From positions 186,001-250,000 of the forward strand of contig NZ_BMGG01000010.1 in the NCBI RefSeq assembly GCF_014640075.1: a stretch of 64,000 bases of DNA. The letters run 5' to 3'. The DNA is from Chelatococcus reniformis (lineage in GTDB: Bacteria > Pseudomonadota > Alphaproteobacteria > Rhizobiales > Beijerinckiaceae). Of the stretch, positions 25,950 through 33,748 are shown piece after piece. The position numbers were made by a program, and so were the translations under genes. Position 1 is the stretch's first letter. Every line of letters starts with the position of its first letter. The notes under the pieces are model-generated. The model was not told the DNA's origin. It ran no database searches and saw nothing but the letters and a program-made list of their open reading frames with translations.

Positions 25950-26741
25950 TCAGGCCCCCGTGAAGCGCGGGGCGCGCTTCTCGACGAAGGCGCGCGCCGC
26001 TTCCTTGTGGTCGGCCGTCACCGTGGCGCGCGTCTGCTGCAAGGCCTCCGCATCCAGGCAGACGTCGAACGGCGCGGTCTCGGCCAGGTTGAGGTTCTGC
26101 TTCATGTAGCTCAGCGTCAGGCTGGGCCCCTGGGCCAGCCCCGAGGCGATCTCGTGCGCGACCCGCTGCAGATCCGCGTCGGCGACGACCTTTGTCACCA
26201 GTCCGTGCGCCAGGGCCTCGTCGGCGGTCAGCAGCGGGCACAGCAGGAACAGCTCCCGCGCCTTGGCCGAGCCGAGCAGGCGGGTGAGCAGGTAGGTGCC
26301 GCCGAAGTCGCCGGGCAGCGCCACCTTGGCGAAGGCGGTGGTGATCTTCGTCGACTTGGCCGCGATGCGCAGGTCGCAGGCGAGCGCCAGCGAGAGGCCG
26401 CCGCCGGCGGCGGCGCCGTCGAGGGCGGCGATCGTCGGCTTGCGCATGTCATGCAGCAGGCGCGACACCTCCATGACGCGGCGTAGCTCGCTGACCTGGT
26501 GGTCGACCGGGCCCGAGCCATGGCCGCGCTCGGCCATGCCCTTGACGTCGCCGCCGACGCAGAAGGTGCCGCCGGCGCCGCGCAGCAGCACGGCCCGCGC
26601 CTTGGGATCGGCGGCGGCCCGCGCCACCGCCGCCACCAGATCCTCGGCCAGCTCCATGCTGATGGCGTTGCGCCGGTCCGGCCGGTTGAGCGTGATGATG
26701 GCGAGACCCTGGTCGAGGTCTTCCGAGACGTAACGGGCCAT
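25950..26741 (-). CDS. Enoyl-CoA hydratase/isomerase family protein (PaaG-like)
   Basis: This 263-aa crotonase-fold protein has NRPDRRNAISMELAEDLV, the oxyanion segments GAGGTFCVGGDVKGMA and LDGAAAGGGLSLALACDLRIAA, and an Asp-containing second catalytic block (ALPGDFGGTYLLTRLLG). As in the gene at 18049, the classical Glu pair is missing and the Asp resembles PaaG-type isomerases. It lies between the nitronate-monooxygenase-like gene and the MaoC pair in one operon, so several acyl-CoA steps are encoded together. Confidence 0.88.
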   Translation of the reverse strand: MARYVSEDLDQGLAIITLNRPDRRNAISMELAEDLVAAVARAAADPKARAVLLRGAGGTFCVGGDVKGMAERGHGSGPVDHQVSELRRVMEVSRLLHDMRKPTIAALDGAAAGGGLSLALACDLRIAAKSTKITTAFAKVALPGDFGGTYLLTRLLGSAKARELFLLCPLLTADEALAHGLVTKVVADADLQRVAHEIASGLAQGPSLTLSYMKQNLNLAETAPFDVCLDAEALQQTRATVTADHKEAARAFVEKRAPRFTGA

Positions 26742-26795
26742 GGAAACTCCAGTCTAGCGCATGGTAATTCGAAGACGAACCGTCCTGCCCGGGGA

Positions 26796-27929
26796 TCAGC
26801 TGGCGAGGGTGTCGAGGTCGCCGAGGGCCTCGGCGAACTCCTCGCGGAAGTCCTGCACGACAGCGCGTGCGGAGCGGACGTTCTCGACCAGACCGACGCC
26901 CTGGCCGACGAAGTAGGTGACGAGCTCGCGGCCGCCGGCCACGCCCCGTTCGGCGGCGGCCGTCGCCTTCTGCAGGGCCGGTTCCGAGATCATCGATTGC
27001 AGCGGCATGGGCAGCGCACCCGGGCTGTCCGGCCCCTCCCAGGCGTCCGTCCACGCCGACTTGAGCTGGCGCGAATACTTGCCGGTGCGGCCCTTGCTGC
27101 GCACGGTGTCGCGCGAGCGCGCCTTGACCATCTTGTCGCGGAAGATCTCGCTGGTCTCCGATTCCGTGGTGGCGAGCCACACCGAGCCGGTCCAGGCGCC
27201 GGAGGCGCCGAGCACCATGGCCGCCGCCATCTGCCGCCCGGTCATGATGCCGCCGGCGGCCAGCACCGGCACGTCGCTGACGGCGCGCACGGCCCGCACC
27301 ACCTCGGGGATGAGCACCATGGTCGAGACCTCGCCGCAATGGCCGCCGGCCTCGCCGCCCTGGGCGACGATGACGTCGACGCCCGCCTCCACGTGGCGCA
27401 GGGCATGCTCGCGCGCGCCGGCCAGCGCCCCCACCAGCACGCCCTTGGCGCGGGCGCCCTCGAACATCTCCTTGGGCGGCAGGCCGAGCGCGTTGACGAT
27501 CAGCTTGATCGGGTGGCGGAAGGCGACGTCGAGCAGGGCGACGCCCTGGGCGCGCAGCAGCGACGGGGGCCGCGACACGCGCACCGCGTCCGCCTCGCCG
27601 CCCGGGTCGACGCCGTGCGTCTTGAGCAGATCGGCGACGAACTGGCGATGCTGCTGGGGAATGCCGCGCGCCAGGTCGGTGACGCGGGAAGGGTCTTCGC
27701 CGGCCAGCGCCATGTTCTCGGGGAACAGCAGGTCGACGCCATAGGGATGGCCGTCGATGTGCTGATCGATCCAGGTGAGCTCGGTCTCCAGCTCGTCCGG
27801 CGAGAAGCCGGCGGCGCCGAGCACGCCGAAACCGCCGGCCTTGCTGACCGCGACGATGACGTCGCGGCAGTGGCTGAAGGCGAACAGCGGGAAGGGCACG
27901 CCAAGCTTGGTGCGCAGGGTGTCGTTCAT
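26796..27929 (-). CDS. Nitronate monooxygenase / 2-nitropropane dioxygenase-like FMN enzyme
   Basis: This 377-aa TIM-barrel flavoprotein has LGVPFPLFAFSHCRDVIVAVSKAGGFGVLGA at the N-terminus, the FMN/active-site block VAQGGEAGGHCGEVSTMVLIPEVV with the family His, and the phosphate loop AAGGIMTGRQMAAAMVLGASGAWTGS. Members oxidise alkyl nitronates, but many in acyl-CoA operons have unknown roles (some relatives are enoyl reductases). The ATG at 27929 matches the family start. It follows the CoA ligase after 41 bp. The substrate is not predictable. Confidence 0.85.
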   Translation of the reverse strand: MNDTLRTKLGVPFPLFAFSHCRDVIVAVSKAGGFGVLGAAGFSPDELETELTWIDQHIDGHPYGVDLLFPENMALAGEDPSRVTDLARGIPQQHRQFVADLLKTHGVDPGGEADAVRVSRPPSLLRAQGVALLDVAFRHPIKLIVNALGLPPKEMFEGARAKGVLVGALAGAREHALRHVEAGVDVIVAQGGEAGGHCGEVSTMVLIPEVVRAVRAVSDVPVLAAGGIMTGRQMAAAMVLGASGAWTGSVWLATTESETSEIFRDKMVKARSRDTVRSKGRTGKYSRQLKSAWTDAWEGPDSPGALPMPLQSMISEPALQKATAAAERGVAGGRELVTYFVGQGVGLVENVRSARAVVQDFREEFAEALGDLDTLAS

Positions 27930-27970
27930 GGCAGTTTCCTCAAGGGTCAGCGCCGGGCCGGGCGGCTGTG

Positions 27971-29581
27971 TCAGCCGATGGCGCCGATCTTTTCGCGTTT
28001 GATGCGGATGCCCGCCTGCTCCCGGTCCCACGTGTCGGACGTGATGCCGGCGCTGCGCAGCAGGTACTTCTCGACCTTCTGCGTGGGCGTGCGCGGCAGC
28101 GCCTCCATGACGCGGATGTAGCGAGGCACCATGAAGTGGGCCATGCGCGGGATCAGGAAGGCGATCAGCTCGGCGGGATCGAGGGTCTGCCCGTCGGCGA
28201 GCGACACCACCGCGAGCACCTCGTCCTCGGAATACTCGTTGGCGACGGCGACGGCTGCGGCCTCGCGAATGGCGGGATGAGCGCACAGCTCGGCTTCCAC
28301 CTCGAAGGAGGAGATGTTCTCGCCGCGGCGGCGGATGGCATCCTTCATGCGGTCGACGAAGAAGAAGTTGCCCTCCTCGTCGCGCCGGAAGGCGTCGCCG
28401 GTGTGAAACCAGCCGTTGCGCCAGGCGCGCGATGTCGCTTCCGGGTTCTTGTTGTAGCCGTGGTTCATGGCCCACGGCCGCGCCGTGCGCACGATCAGCT
28501 CGCCGACGATGCCGGGCGCCACCTCGCAGTCGTTCTCGTCGACGAGGCGTACGTCGACCCCTGGGCGGGGCCGCCCGCAGGTGCCCTTGACCTTGGGGTT
28601 GCGCTCGGAGACCAGCGGCGTCGACACCTCGGTCATGTTGAAGCCGGTATAGACGTCGCTGCCGAAGCGGCTGGCGAAGGCCGAGGCATCCTCGGACAGC
28701 GGCACCATCAGCACCTTGCGCAGCGTGTGATCCCGGTCGGCCGGACTCTCCGGCTCCTTGAGCAGGAAGGGGGTCATCACGCCGAGCAGCGTGCACACCG
28801 TCGCCCGGTTCTCCCGGACCACCCGCCAGAAGGCGCGGGTGTCGAAGGCGTCGACGATGGCGACGGAGCCGCCCCTGGCGAGCATGCCGTAGGTCAGGCT
28901 GGCTCCGCCCACGTGGAACAGAGGCAGGGCGATGAGCTCGCGGTCGTCGCCGTCGATGAACCAGAGCGCCTCGACGGTCATCGCATGGGTCTGGATGTAA
29001 GACGTCAGCACGCCCTTGGAGGGCCCCGTCGTGCCGGACGTGTAGATGATCATCTGGGTGTCCCAGGGCGCCACGTCGGCCGGCTCGACCGTTGCCGGGT
29101 CGCCGTCGAGCGCCTTTGCGGAGAGCGCCTTCAGCGCCGGCGGCAGCTCGGCTTCGCCGCCGAGGACCACGGCCCGGGCCAGGCGGTGCAGCTCGATCCC
29201 GGCGAGTCGCGGCGCCAGATCGCGGTGTGCCACGATGAGCGCGGCGTCGGAATTCTGGATCACGTGCTCGAGGATGCGGCCCTTGTAGGCCAGGTTGATC
29301 GGCACGAAGACGGCGCCGAGATAGTTCAGGCCGAACCAGATCTGCAGCTGCTCGATGCCGTTGGGCAGCCAGCAGAGCACGCGGTCGCCGTGCTTGACGC
29401 CCAAGCCCTGCAGGGCCGCGGCGATGCGGCGGGTGTCGGCGAGCGCCTCGGCGTAGGTCCATTCGCGGCCGTCGGCGAGGCGGGCGAAGACCTTGTCCCC
29501 CTGTTCACGCGCGCGCCGTTCCAGCAGCGGGCCGAGCACGCAGTCGTCTGCGGACGGAATCCGAGCCAGCTCGGCGTCCAT
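27971..29581 (-). CDS. AMP-forming acyl-CoA synthetase
   Basis: This 536-aa ANL-superfamily ligase has the P-loop IYTSGTTGPSKGV, GFNMTEVSTPL, the GWFHTGDAFRRDEEGNFFFVDRMKDAIRRRGENIS hinge region, and a C-terminal catalytic Lys in RTPTQKVEKYLLR. It adenylates a carboxylic acid and transfers it to CoA. The ATG at 29581 is preceded by GAGGGAGGG. It is first in a five-gene operon with a nitronate-monooxygenase-like enzyme, an enoyl-CoA isomerase and a split MaoC hydratase. The promoter has a TTGACA/TTATCT pair and a palindrome. The layout suggests catabolism of a specific acid rather than housekeeping fatty acid activation. Confidence 0.9.
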   Translation of the reverse strand: MDAELARIPSADDCVLGPLLERRAREQGDKVFARLADGREWTYAEALADTRRIAAALQGLGVKHGDRVLCWLPNGIEQLQIWFGLNYLGAVFVPINLAYKGRILEHVIQNSDAALIVAHRDLAPRLAGIELHRLARAVVLGGEAELPPALKALSAKALDGDPATVEPADVAPWDTQMIIYTSGTTGPSKGVLTSYIQTHAMTVEALWFIDGDDRELIALPLFHVGGASLTYGMLARGGSVAIVDAFDTRAFWRVVRENRATVCTLLGVMTPFLLKEPESPADRDHTLRKVLMVPLSEDASAFASRFGSDVYTGFNMTEVSTPLVSERNPKVKGTCGRPRPGVDVRLVDENDCEVAPGIVGELIVRTARPWAMNHGYNKNPEATSRAWRNGWFHTGDAFRRDEEGNFFFVDRMKDAIRRRGENISSFEVEAELCAHPAIREAAAVAVANEYSEDEVLAVVSLADGQTLDPAELIAFLIPRMAHFMVPRYIRVMEALPRTPTQKVEKYLLRSAGITSDTWDREQAGIRIKREKIGAIG

Positions 29582-29627
29582 GGCATCCCTCCCTCGGCGC
29601 TCCATTTGATCGTGGACGCCCTTGCCG

Positions 29628-29669
29628 TTATCTGAGCGAGAGATAAAGCTGAACTGACTGGAGTGTCAA
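29628..29669 (-). promoter_or_regulatory. Promoter and operator of the acyl-CoA operon
   Basis: On the minus strand, TTGACA (29669-29664) and TTATCT (29646-29641) are 17 bp apart. An inverted repeat TTATCT-N7-AGATAA (29628-29646) overlaps the -10 and the start site. The spacer contains CAGTCAGTTC, a 10-mer that recurs at 30451-30460 ahead of the first orphan binding protein. The divergent TetR gene at 29733 is the likely regulator. Confidence 0.65.
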
Positions 29670-29732
29670 TTGAACGACCGCGGCACCGGCGGATCGGCCG
29701 CGCTCCGATCGGCCCGCCCCAACGAGGACCGC

Positions 29733-30416
29733 ATGCCCGCGCCGAGCCCACGCAAAGCGACCGCGCCCATCCGGCGGGGGCGCACGCGCAAGGCGGAGAA
29801 CACCGAGGCGCGGCTCATCGCGGCGGCGTTCGACGTCGTCAGCCGTCTGGGCTTTGCCAAGGCGACGATCGGCCGGATCACCAAGCGCGCCAAGGTCTCG
29901 CACGGCACCTTCTACAATTACTTCACCTCCCGGCAGGATATCTTCGACCTGCTGCCGGAGATCTTCGGGCAGAGCATGTTCGCCTTTGTCCGCCAGGGCG
30001 TGCCGGCGGAGCTCGCGGGCCTTGATCGCGAGGTCGCCCGCTTCGAGCAATATCTGGCTTTCATCGCCCGCAACCGCTGGGGCGGGCGCCTCATCTACGA
30101 GGCGGTGACCTTCGCGCCGCGCGGCTACGAGCGCTACATCGTGCAGGTTCGCGACGGTTTCCTGCGGGCGTTGCGCCGCGCCATCGCCGCCGGCGATATC
30201 CCGCCCTTGCCGGACGACGAGCTTGTCGTCATCGTCGAGATGCTGATGTCGATCCGCGAGGGCATGGCACGGCTGTACTTCACCGAGGCGACCCGGCACA
30301 CCGCCGTACCGCCGGTGCTGTCGGCGACCTACCGCAAGGCGGTGGCACGGCTGCTGTTCACGCAGGATGCCGCCGAGGCCGCGCCCATCGTGCATCATCG
30401 CGCAGCCGGCGGCTGA
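29733..30416 (+). CDS. TetR-family regulator divergent from the acyl-CoA operon
   Basis: This 227-aa regulator has a basic N-terminal arm (RRGRTRKAENTEAR) and then a TetR helix-turn-helix (ATIGRITKRAKVSHGTFYNYFTSRQDIFDLL). The long helical C-terminus should bind a small ligand, by analogy an acyl-CoA. I chose the ATG at 29733 with GAGGA just upstream. A TTG at 29670 would give 21 more residues. It is divergent from the five-gene acyl-CoA operon with an inverted repeat between them. Confidence 0.87.
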   Translation: MPAPSPRKATAPIRRGRTRKAENTEARLIAAAFDVVSRLGFAKATIGRITKRAKVSHGTFYNYFTSRQDIFDLLPEIFGQSMFAFVRQGVPAELAGLDREVARFEQYLAFIARNRWGGRLIYEAVTFAPRGYERYIVQVRDGFLRALRRAIAAGDIPPLPDDELVVIVEMLMSIREGMARLYFTEATRHTAVPPVLSATYRKAVARLLFTQDAAEAAPIVHHRAAGG

Positions 30417-30464
30417 CGCGCCGTGACCGCGTGGCCGAGAAATGACAGGGCAGTCAGTTCCTCC

Positions 30465-30493
30465 TTGACCCTGCTGCGGGCGGCGGCCAAGCT
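30465..30493 (+). promoter_or_regulatory. Conserved CTTGAC-N17-CAAGCT block before orphan binding protein 1
   Basis: CTTGACC, then 17 bp, then CAAGCT, located about 98 bp before the ATG. The same arrangement is found before the other two paralogues (33650 and 35030). A later stretch GGGACAAGAGC also recurs before copies 1 and 3. The -35 fits the alphaproteobacterial housekeeping type. The -10 match is poor. The 30417-30464 sequence holds the 10-mer CAGTCAGTTC shared with 29651-29660. Confidence 0.5.
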
Positions 30494-30567
30494 GCCCCTC
30501 ACGGATCAGCTCGGCCGCACGCTGCACGCCAGCGCGCGGGACAAGAGCACCATTAGGGAGGACGGAG

Positions 30568-31815
30568 ATGACGGAGCGCACCCTTTGGGTCGACCGCAAG
30601 CAGGGCATTGACCGCCGCGATCTGATGACCGCCGCGGCCGGCCTCTTCGCCGGCGTCATGGGCGCCCCCAGGTTCGTGGGTCAGGCGATGGCGCAGAGCG
30701 AGCCGTTCCGCGTCGGCTGGGTGCGGCCGACCACCGGCCGGCTGGTGTCGTCGTTCACCATGCTTTACGTCGGCGGCCTCGTCGCCATCGAGGAGATCAA
30801 TGCCGCCGGCGGCATCATGGGCCGGCCGATCGTCAAGCAGGAGGAAGACGACGAAGCCTCGCCCGCCAAGGAGCCGGCGATCGTTCGCAAGCTCCAGGAG
30901 AGCGGCATCAACTACATGTGCGGGCCGACCGGCAGTTCGCAGTCGCTCGCCTCCCTGGCGGCAACCACCTCCGGCAAGGTCATCCAGGCGGCCTTCGGCA
31001 ATGCGGCCGAGCTCGGTGACGCCAGCAAGTATCCCTACAACTATCAGCTGCTGTTCAACTCCAACCAGCAGGCCGAGGTCTGCGTGCGCTACCTGGCCGA
31101 GACCTTGCGGCTGAAGAAGATCGGTATCCTGCAGGAGAACACCGCCTTCGGCGAGCAGGCCACCGCCGCCTCGCTGGCGGCGATGAAGAAGATCGGGCTC
31201 GAGCCGGTGCGCATCGAGATCTACTCGCAGACGGCGCCGGATCTCTCCGCCTACCTCACCAACCTGCGCAAGGCCGGCGCCGAGGGGCTGCTGGCGTGGA
31301 TGGCGAGCGTCCCCAGCCTGGCCATGTGCTACAACGGCCTGCACGCGCAGAAATGGTATCCGCCGATTACCGGGCACAATGGCGTCTTCTACGAGTCGCT
31401 CTTCAACCTGGTGCCGGACGAGGCGCTCCGGAATGTGACGGGCACCTTGTACAAGACCCTGCTGTGGACGGACAAACGCCCGATCGGCGCGCGCCAGCAG
31501 GCCTACGCCAAGAAGCTGACGGCCTACCCGGAGACCAAAGGCTCCGCCACCGCGACCGCAGGAGCGCCGTTCTACGACTTCCTGTATCTGCTGAAGACGG
31601 TGATCGAGGCCGAGAAGTCTTTCGACGTCGAGAAGGTCAAGCGGGCGCTCGACAACGTGCAGGGCTACGACGGCATGCTCGGCAAGATCACCCTGACGCC
31701 GCAGAACCACACGGGGATCTCGATCGACCAGATCAGCCTGGGCACGGCTCTGTCCGGCAAGGACCCGCGCGCCATGGGGGTCTTCCGCGAGGAGGCGGCG
31801 GGGCTGACCGGATGA
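30568..31815 (+). CDS. LivK-like substrate-binding protein, paralogue 1 of 3
   Basis: This 415-aa periplasmic binding protein has the signal region DRRDLMTAAAGLFAGVMG (twin-Arg-like) and AMAQS as a cleavage area. The mature part begins SEPFRVGWVRPTTGRLVSSFTMLYVGGLVAIEEINAAGG. It is the same length as the proteins at 33749 and 35128 and shares long identical blocks with them (GARQQAYAKKLTAYPET and QNHTGIS). No Liv permease or ATPase is adjacent. An acyl-CoA dehydrogenase gene overlaps its stop in an ATGA, so uptake and oxidation of an acid are translationally coupled. The ATG at 30568 follows GGGAGGACGG. Confidence 0.9.
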   Translation: MTERTLWVDRKQGIDRRDLMTAAAGLFAGVMGAPRFVGQAMAQSEPFRVGWVRPTTGRLVSSFTMLYVGGLVAIEEINAAGGIMGRPIVKQEEDDEASPAKEPAIVRKLQESGINYMCGPTGSSQSLASLAATTSGKVIQAAFGNAAELGDASKYPYNYQLLFNSNQQAEVCVRYLAETLRLKKIGILQENTAFGEQATAASLAAMKKIGLEPVRIEIYSQTAPDLSAYLTNLRKAGAEGLLAWMASVPSLAMCYNGLHAQKWYPPITGHNGVFYESLFNLVPDEALRNVTGTLYKTLLWTDKRPIGARQQAYAKKLTAYPETKGSATATAGAPFYDFLYLLKTVIEAEKSFDVEKVKRALDNVQGYDGMLGKITLTPQNHTGISIDQISLGTALSGKDPRAMGVFREEAAGLTG

Positions 31816-32942
31816 ATGCGCTCGGCGCCGACGATCTCACGGCCCTGCGTGACACCATCGCTCGCTTCGTGCGCGAGCGCGTGGTGCCCCATCTCGTCGA
31901 ATGGGACGAGGCCGGCACGTTTCCCCGCAGCCTCTACGAGGAGGCGGCGGCCGCCGGCATCCTCCAGGTCGGGCTGCCCGAGGAGTACGGGGGGTTCGGC
32001 CACTGGGCCTATCGGGCCATCGTCTTCCACGAGTTCGGCCGCGCCGCCGCCGGCGGCGTCTGGGCGAGCCTCGCCACGGTGACGATCGGGGCGCCGCCGA
32101 TTGCGCTCTACGGGTCGCAGGACCTGAAGCAGCGGGTGCTGCCCGACGTCCTGGCCGGCCGCCGCATCATCGCGCTCGGCGTCACCGAGCCCGGCGGCGG
32201 CTCGGACGTCGCCGCGCTGCGGACCACCGCGCGCCGCGACGGCGACCACTACGTCGTCAATGGCGCCAAGACCTTCATCACGTCGGGGATCCGCGCCGAC
32301 TGGGTCACGACCGCCGTGCGCACCGGCGGCCGGGGCCAGCGCGGCGTGTCGCTGCTGGTGATCCCGACGCGCACGCCGGGCTTCAGCGCAACGCCGCTCA
32401 AGAAGATGGGCTGGTGGCCGTCCGACACCGCCACCCTGCACTTCGACGACTGCCGGGTGCCGGTGGGCAACCTGGTTGGACGCGAGAACGAGGGGCTGAA
32501 GCTCATCTTCGAGAACTTCAATGGGGAGCGCCTCAACATCGGCGCCGGGGCGCTCGGCGCCGCCGAGTGCTGCCTGGCGGATGCGGTCGCCTATGCGCGC
32601 GAGCGCTCGACCTTCGGCCGCAGGCTGATCGAGCACCAGGTGATCCGCCACAAGCTGGTCGACATGGCCATGAACATCAACGGCTGCCGGGCCGTGCTGG
32701 ACGTGCTGCTCGATCGTCTGGTCGCCGGCGAATCCCCGGTCGCCGAGATCTGCATGTTCAAGAACCAGGCGACACTGTGCATGGAGCACTGCGCGCGCGA
32801 GGCGGTGCAGATCTTCGGCGGCGCCGGCTTCATGCGCGGCGTCAACGTCGAGCGCATCTATCGCGAGGTGCGCGTCAACGCCATCGGCGGCGGCGCCGAG
32901 GAGATCATGCGCGACCTCGCCGCCAAGCAGATGGGCTGGTAG
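31812..32942 (+). CDS. Acyl-CoA dehydrogenase
   Basis: This 376-aa FAD enzyme should oxidise an acyl-CoA to the 2-enoyl-CoA. It shows the family blocks LGVTEPGGGSDVAALRTTARRDGDHYVVNGAKTFITSG (flavin/substrate contacts), YARERSTFGRRLIEHQVIRHKLVDMAMNI and QIFGGAGFMRGVNVERIYREVRVNAIGGGAEEIM near the C-terminus, with Glu in the usual catalytic region. The ATG at 31812 overlaps the upstream stop (ATGA), so the frame that extends back to 31296 is not used. It may feed the enoyl-CoA hydratases in the operon at 25176-29581. Confidence 0.92.
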   Translation: MNALGADDLTALRDTIARFVRERVVPHLVEWDEAGTFPRSLYEEAAAAGILQVGLPEEYGGFGHWAYRAIVFHEFGRAAAGGVWASLATVTIGAPPIALYGSQDLKQRVLPDVLAGRRIIALGVTEPGGGSDVAALRTTARRDGDHYVVNGAKTFITSGIRADWVTTAVRTGGRGQRGVSLLVIPTRTPGFSATPLKKMGWWPSDTATLHFDDCRVPVGNLVGRENEGLKLIFENFNGERLNIGAGALGAAECCLADAVAYARERSTFGRRLIEHQVIRHKLVDMAMNINGCRAVLDVLLDRLVAGESPVAEICMFKNQATLCMEHCAREAVQIFGGAGFMRGVNVERIYREVRVNAIGGGAEEIMRDLAAKQMGW

Positions 32943-32967
32943 CACGCGTCGAAGCTCCGCGTGTCGT

Positions 32968-33441
32968 TTACGCCACCAGGGGCGCGGCGACGCCGTCGAG
33001 CAGACGCAGCGCCTCGCGCGGGTCGAGCCGCACCTGCAGGCCGCGCTGGCCGGCGTTGATATAGACGCTGGCGTGCGCCAGGGCGGCTTCTTCGAGCACC
33101 ACGCGCGGCGCCCGCATCTGGCCGAAGGGGCTGATGCCGCCGACCTTGTAGCCGGTGAGGCGCTCGGCGTCGGCCGGCTTCATCATTTGCGCCGACTTGC
33201 CGCCCAAGGCGGCCGCGAGCTTCTTCATGGAGACCTCGCGGTCGGACGGCACGATCGCGCAGACCGGCTTGCCGTCGACCATCGCCATCAGCGTCTTCAG
33301 CACGCGCTCGGGCGGCTCGCCCAGGGCCTCGGCCGCCTGCAGGCCGACCCGCTCGGCGTACGGGTCGTAGGCGTAGGCATGCACCGAGAAGGCGACGCCC
33401 GCCTGCTCCAGCGCCCGTGTTCCACGTGTCGTCTTGGCCAT
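32968..33441 (-). CDS. ybaK: YbaK/EbsC-family Cys-tRNA(Pro) deacylase
   Basis: This 157-aa trans-editing enzyme should remove wrongly attached amino acids, mainly Cys, from tRNA(Pro). Family features are the substrate-loop Lys in KTLMAMVDGKPVCAIVPSDREVSMKKLAAALGGKSAQMM and the C-terminal GYKVGGISPFGQ. I chose the ATG at 33441 (MAKTTRG). The frame runs further upstream without family similarity. It stands alone, convergent with the acyl-CoA dehydrogenase, and is a housekeeping gene in this accessory setting. Confidence 0.9.
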   Translation of the reverse strand: MAKTTRGTRALEQAGVAFSVHAYAYDPYAERVGLQAAEALGEPPERVLKTLMAMVDGKPVCAIVPSDREVSMKKLAAALGGKSAQMMKPADAERLTGYKVGGISPFGQMRAPRVVLEEAALAHASVYINAGQRGLQVRLDPREALRLLDGVAAPLVA

Positions 33442-33649
33442 GGGCGGACCTTTTGGCCGAATGGCCGCGTGGGTCAACGCCCGGCCCGGGGACGTCGGTG
33501 GCGAATCATATGTCCGCTTCAGGTCGCACGCGATCTGTCCGGTTTGAACCGGAGCAGTCGGATGCTGCCGGCGGAGCTCTCGACACACTGCGGAGCGCGG
33601 CCATCACCCGGAGAGACCTCCGGCCGCTCACGCCCGGCGCTGAACCCGC

Positions 33650-33678
33650 TTGACGATGGCTGGTTGGATAGCCAACCA
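33650..33678 (+). promoter_or_regulatory. Conserved CTTGAC-N17-CAA block before orphan binding protein 2
   Basis: CTTGACG (TTGACG at 33650-33655) is followed after 17 bp by CAACCA. The block lies 93 bp before the ATG, the same position as in paralogues 1 and 3. The rest of the 33442-33748 gap shows no gene or repeat that I recognise. Confidence 0.45.
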
Positions 33679-33748
33679 TGCTGCCGCATCACGGGCCAGC
33701 CGCGCGGCTGCGCCCGCAACGAGATCCGCGCTTGGGGGAGGATGGACG

